The translations under genes and the position numbers were made by a program. This document shows, piece by piece, positions 61,766 to 64,000 of a stretch of 64,000 nucleotides of DNA (position 1 is its first letter; every line of letters begins with the position of its first letter). The DNA is from Eubacteriales Family XIII. Incertae Sedis bacterium (GTDB lineage: Bacteria > Bacillota > Clostridia > Peptostreptococcales > Anaerovoracaceae). The notes beneath the pieces are model-generated. The model did not search any database and was not told the DNA's origin. It saw only the letters and a list, made by a program, of their open reading frames with translations. The stretch spans positions 23,002 through 87,001 of the forward strand of contig JAISKC010000086.1 in the NCBI GenBank assembly GCA_031261345.1, given 5' to 3'.

Positions 61766-63007
61766 CTAATCTTTGATTTTGTAATGGGCTGATAGGCTAT
61801 CGAGCTGTTTTGCTTGGTCGGATAGCTGCGCCGCCGATGCCGCAGACTCCTCAGCGAGTGCAGAATTTGTGTGCACTATCTTGGCTATCTGGTCAATAGT
61901 CTGGCTGATTTCATTCACGGCATTGCTCTGCTCAAGTATAGTTTGGCTGAGAGTCTTCACTCTTTCCATATTGCCGGACGAAAGCTGACCGATTCTCACC
62001 ATACCTTGAGTGGCGTTTTCAACAATTTTGTTTCCGAGTTCAACATTCCGAAGATCGGCGCTGATGAGCTCGGACGTATTTCTTGCCGCGTCGGCCGATC
62101 TGGTTGATAGTTCCCTCACCTCATCGGCGACAACCGCAAATCCCTTGCCGTGTTGGCCCGCACGTGCCGCCTCAACCGCAGCATTGAGCGCCAGTATATT
62201 CGTCTGAAATGCGATACTTTCAATGACGTCGCTGACCGACGAAATGCTGTGTGCACTACCGGTGATGTCGTCCATTGTCGCAGCCATCTTCCGCATGTCC
62301 TCGCCGATTTCCTTGATAATTTTCGTGTATTCCACTATGGTGTCAATCACTTCATTTGCCTTTGCCGAATTGGCTGCGGCACTTTTTTGAAGCTCCTTGA
62401 CGGTAACTGCAAATTCGGATATGGCGGAGGATTGTTCGTTGCTACCTTCCGCGAGGCTGTAAGAACCGTTTGCTATCTGTGTCGATGCAACTGCGATTTG
62501 TCCCGAGGCCTCCTTCATATTTCTTATGAGAGTGCGCTGGTTTTCTATCACCGCTTGAATGGAAAATACAAGGCCGTCACCGTCCGTCGTAGGCACGAGG
62601 TCCTCCGTGAAATCGCCCTCCCTAAGGTGCCCGAAAAACTCGATGTCGAAACTCATTCTGCCCACGAGCTTCCTCTGACATTCCGCAATCCTCCCGACTT
62701 CGTCATCGGACTTGAATTTGGTAGGCGCAGGGGGCTTGCCTTCAGACACCTGCTCAATACCCGCTATCACAGCATTGAGCGGCCTTATGACCGTTTTGTC
62801 CAGATTGCTGTAAATAGAAATGACTACTATGAGGAAAATCGCATAAAGTACTGCGCATGAAAATGCCGAAATGATGAACAATTTGTCCGCGCCGCCGCCT
62901 ATGTCGTATATGACATACAGTCCGAGCGCTATCACAACCAAAAGTATGGTGCCTGAAAAAATTCCGATTGCCTTGAATTTAGAAAAAAAGCTTTTGCCGT
63001 TTGTCAT
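61766..63007 (-). CDS. Methyl-accepting chemotaxis protein without a large sensor domain
   Basis: A 413-aa protein. Two membrane segments close together (residues 15-33 and 42-64), a HAMP-like segment (VIRPLNAVIAGIEQVSEG), and a full signalling domain with the hairpin tip ESIAFQTNILALNAAVEAARAGQHGKGFAVVADEVR (quoted here only as the conserved tip region around residues 260-295). The lack of an extracellular domain suggests sensing of membrane or internal state. No other chemotaxis gene is in the window. Confidence 0.92.
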   Translation of the reverse strand: MTNGKSFFSKFKAIGIFSGTILLVVIALGLYVIYDIGGGADKLFIISAFSCAVLYAIFLIVVISIYSNLDKTVIRPLNAVIAGIEQVSEGKPPAPTKFKSDDEVGRIAECQRKLVGRMSFDIEFFGHLREGDFTEDLVPTTDGDGLVFSIQAVIENQRTLIRNMKEASGQIAVASTQIANGSYSLAEGSNEQSSAISEFAVTVKELQKSAAANSAKANEVIDTIVEYTKIIKEIGEDMRKMAATMDDITGSAHSISSVSDVIESIAFQTNILALNAAVEAARAGQHGKGFAVVADEVRELSTRSADAARNTSELISADLRNVELGNKIVENATQGMVRIGQLSSGNMERVKTLSQTILEQSNAVNEISQTIDQIAKIVHTNSALAEESAASAAQLSDQAKQLDSLSAHYKIKD

Positions 63008-63090
63008 CGTGATGCCTCATGTTCAAAGAATAATAATTACACATATACCTGTATTATAGTACATTACGCCAATAAATTGCAGTAAATTTC

Positions 63091-63153
63091 ATAGGAGACA
63101 GGTCCGCTGTCCTGTTTTCTGGAAAAAAGTAAGACAGCGGACCTGTCCCCTAT
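63091..63153. repeat. Palindrome with 21-base arms
   Basis: Left arm 63091-63111 and right arm 63133-63153, one mismatch, built on GACAGGTCCGCTGTC; 21-base centre. Resembles REP-like elements. Part of the 590-base gene-free stretch 63008-63599, in which I see only palindromes and one promoter. Confidence 0.8.
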
Positions 63154-63195
63154 CGTTTACTTCGGGTCAATGAAAAGGTTGCTTTCGTGTAGTCT

Positions 63196-63268
63196 GTGAA
63201 TATGAGCCGTTTACTCGAGAAATATTCTCGTAAAGGGCTTGAATCTCGAGTAAATAGGTGATATTCAC
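63196..63268. repeat. Palindrome with 25-base arms and a partial third arm
   Basis: Arms 63196-63220 and 63244-63268 share GTGAATAT and TTTACTCGAGA with some mismatches between. A third, similar half-site (GTGAATACAAGCC...ACTCGAGA) follows at 63288-63312. Confidence 0.7.
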
Positions 63269-63398
63269 GGAAAAGTAGCGTTTTTTTGTGAATACAAGCC
63301 ACTTACTCGAGATTTGGGCCTTTGGGGATTGACTCAGAGATACGACTTCTTTATGGGGTTGTGCTTTTTTTGCGCCCAGGCTGTGCTTTTTGTTGTAG

Positions 63399-63464
63399 CT
63401 CGGGAAAGTGGCGATTTGCGTAGAAATATGGCCGAAAAACTACGCAAATCGGCGGTTTCCCGAG
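63399..63464. repeat. Palindrome with 25-base arms near the Rpn gene
   Basis: Arms 63399-63423 (CTCGGGAAAGTGGCGATTTG start) and 63440-63464; only a few mismatches. Unrelated in sequence to the two palindromes before it. Confidence 0.75.
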
Positions 63465-63521
63465 ATGGGGCTTGACTTAGTAATATTTGATGAATTAAAT
63501 TCAATTATTGTCAAATAATGG

Positions 63522-63550
63522 TTGACATGGTGTATTTTACATGATACTTT
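63522..63550 (+). promoter_or_regulatory. Promoter of the Rpn-like gene
   Basis: TTGACA at 63522-63527, a 17-base spacer and TACTTT at 63545-63550. Confidence 0.65.
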
Positions 63551-63599
63551 ATGTGAATGGTTATTGTTTTGTGATTTGATTTTGGAAAGTGGGTATGGT

Positions 63600-64000
63600 T
63601 TGGGGATACATAAGGTTAAGGATAATAGTTTGAAGTTGATACTTGATGATCATGAGTTGTTTGTCGAGTTTTTGCGGGATTTCATTGAGGTGGATTTGCT
63701 GAAGAGTGTTGCACCGGAAGATGTTGAGGACATTACTGAGCGGTTTCTGCCGCTGTTTGATGAGAATAAGGATTCCGATACTGTGAAACGCATAAGGCTT
63801 AAAGGCGATGATGAATCTCCGCTCTATGTGGTGGCCTTGGTCGAGCACGAATCCGGCGTGAACTTTCGCGCTTCGTTTAAAATGCTTCATTACATTACGC
63901 TCATTTTGAGCGATTATGAGAAGATGGTGAATAAGGAGAAAAATGGGATTATCTATAGGAGGGACTTCAAGTATCCGCCTGTGCTTCCTATTGTCTTTTA
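63600..64000 (+). CDS. Rpn-family nuclease/transposase-like protein (partial at window edge)
   Basis: The frame runs to the end of the window. DNSLKLILDDHELFVEFLRD, LKSVAPEDVEDITERFLPLF, YVVALVEHESGVNFRASFKM and DFKYPPVLPIVFY are typical of the Rpn (recombination-promoting nuclease, PD-(D/E)xK) family; EHES holds the expected acidic residue. The start is uncertain: TTG 63600 has GGAAAGTGGG upstream, while TTG 63582 is also in frame. No ATG is available. At least 133 residues are visible. Confidence 0.75.
   Translation, partial: MGIHKVKDNSLKLILDDHELFVEFLRDFIEVDLLKSVAPEDVEDITERFLPLFDENKDSDTVKRIRLKGDDESPLYVVALVEHESGVNFRASFKMLHYITLILSDYEKMVNKEKNGIIYRRDFKYPPVLPIVF

Overview
The window looks like a chromosome segment of a Gram-positive, low-to-medium GC anaerobe of the class Clostridia. 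This is an inference from strong AGGAGG-type ribosome binding sites, a monoderm cell-wall and Tad-like gene set, sortase-like anchoring, NfeD/SPFH and AIM24-type proteins, many clostridial-style AAA ATPases with C-terminal nuclease-like domains, and no outer-membrane genes. I saw no rRNA, tRNA or CRISPR array.

Region 1 (1-14132) is a type 1 BREX phage-defence locus, read left to right: the 3' part of brxC (its 5' end and presumably brxA/brxB lie upstream of the window), pglX, pglZ, a brxL-like gene and a telA-like gene. Three things are unusual. pglX is cut in two: an 861-aa methyltransferase part (1499-4084) and a 323-aa C-terminal part (5865-6836) are separated by 1.8 kb that carries a TIR/zinc-ribbon gene and a DUF4062 gene. 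The BrxL-like protein is a 1192-aa tandem of two BrxL units (two P-loops 530 residues apart) and ends in a coiled coil where a Lon-like domain is expected. A TelA-family gene closes the operon. Short palindromic elements, one 28-bp version identical in brxC and pglX but read in different frames, are embedded inside coding sequence.

Region 2 (14244-22461) holds a decayed MNT/HEPN pair, an NfeD-SPFH membrane pair, a zinc-ribbon protein, a [2Fe-2S]/ASKHA corrinoid-activator-like protein and carAB. Region 3 (22458-29811) is mixed: a DUF234-type ATPase with palindromes upstream, an Xre regulator, a surface protein with a sortase-like tail, an O-antigen-ligase-like membrane protein, an AbrB-PIN toxin-antitoxin pair and an intact MntA-HepT pair. 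Region 4 (30019-35080) looks like core genome: a beta-CASP RNase, an Asp/Glu racemase homologue lacking one catalytic cysteine, a HAD phosphatase, a radical SAM protein and endonuclease III.

Region 5 (35092-45438) is AT-rich and accessory: a DUF4143 ATPase with four 23-bp-spaced repeats upstream, two Xre regulators, a lipoprotein, a DEDDh exonuclease, a Sel1 protein, and a 1078-aa TPR-SF2 helicase-HNH fusion whose promoter is overlapped by a palindrome that recurs at the start codon of the divergent Xre gene. That unit is the best candidate here for an undescribed, regulated defence or DNA-processing system. Small genes and a WYL regulator follow.

Region 6 (45445-64000) returns to mostly core functions: N-formylglutamate amidohydrolase-like, cytidine deaminase, AIM24, a compact Tad-like secretion/pilus operon behind a structured leader, then (minus strand) PBP2, LexA and PntAB, an acylating aldehyde dehydrogenase/aminotransferase pair that could act on taurine or a related amine, a chemoreceptor, a palindrome-rich intergenic stretch and the start of an Rpn-type nuclease. 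All functional assignments are from reading the sequence; no searches were run.
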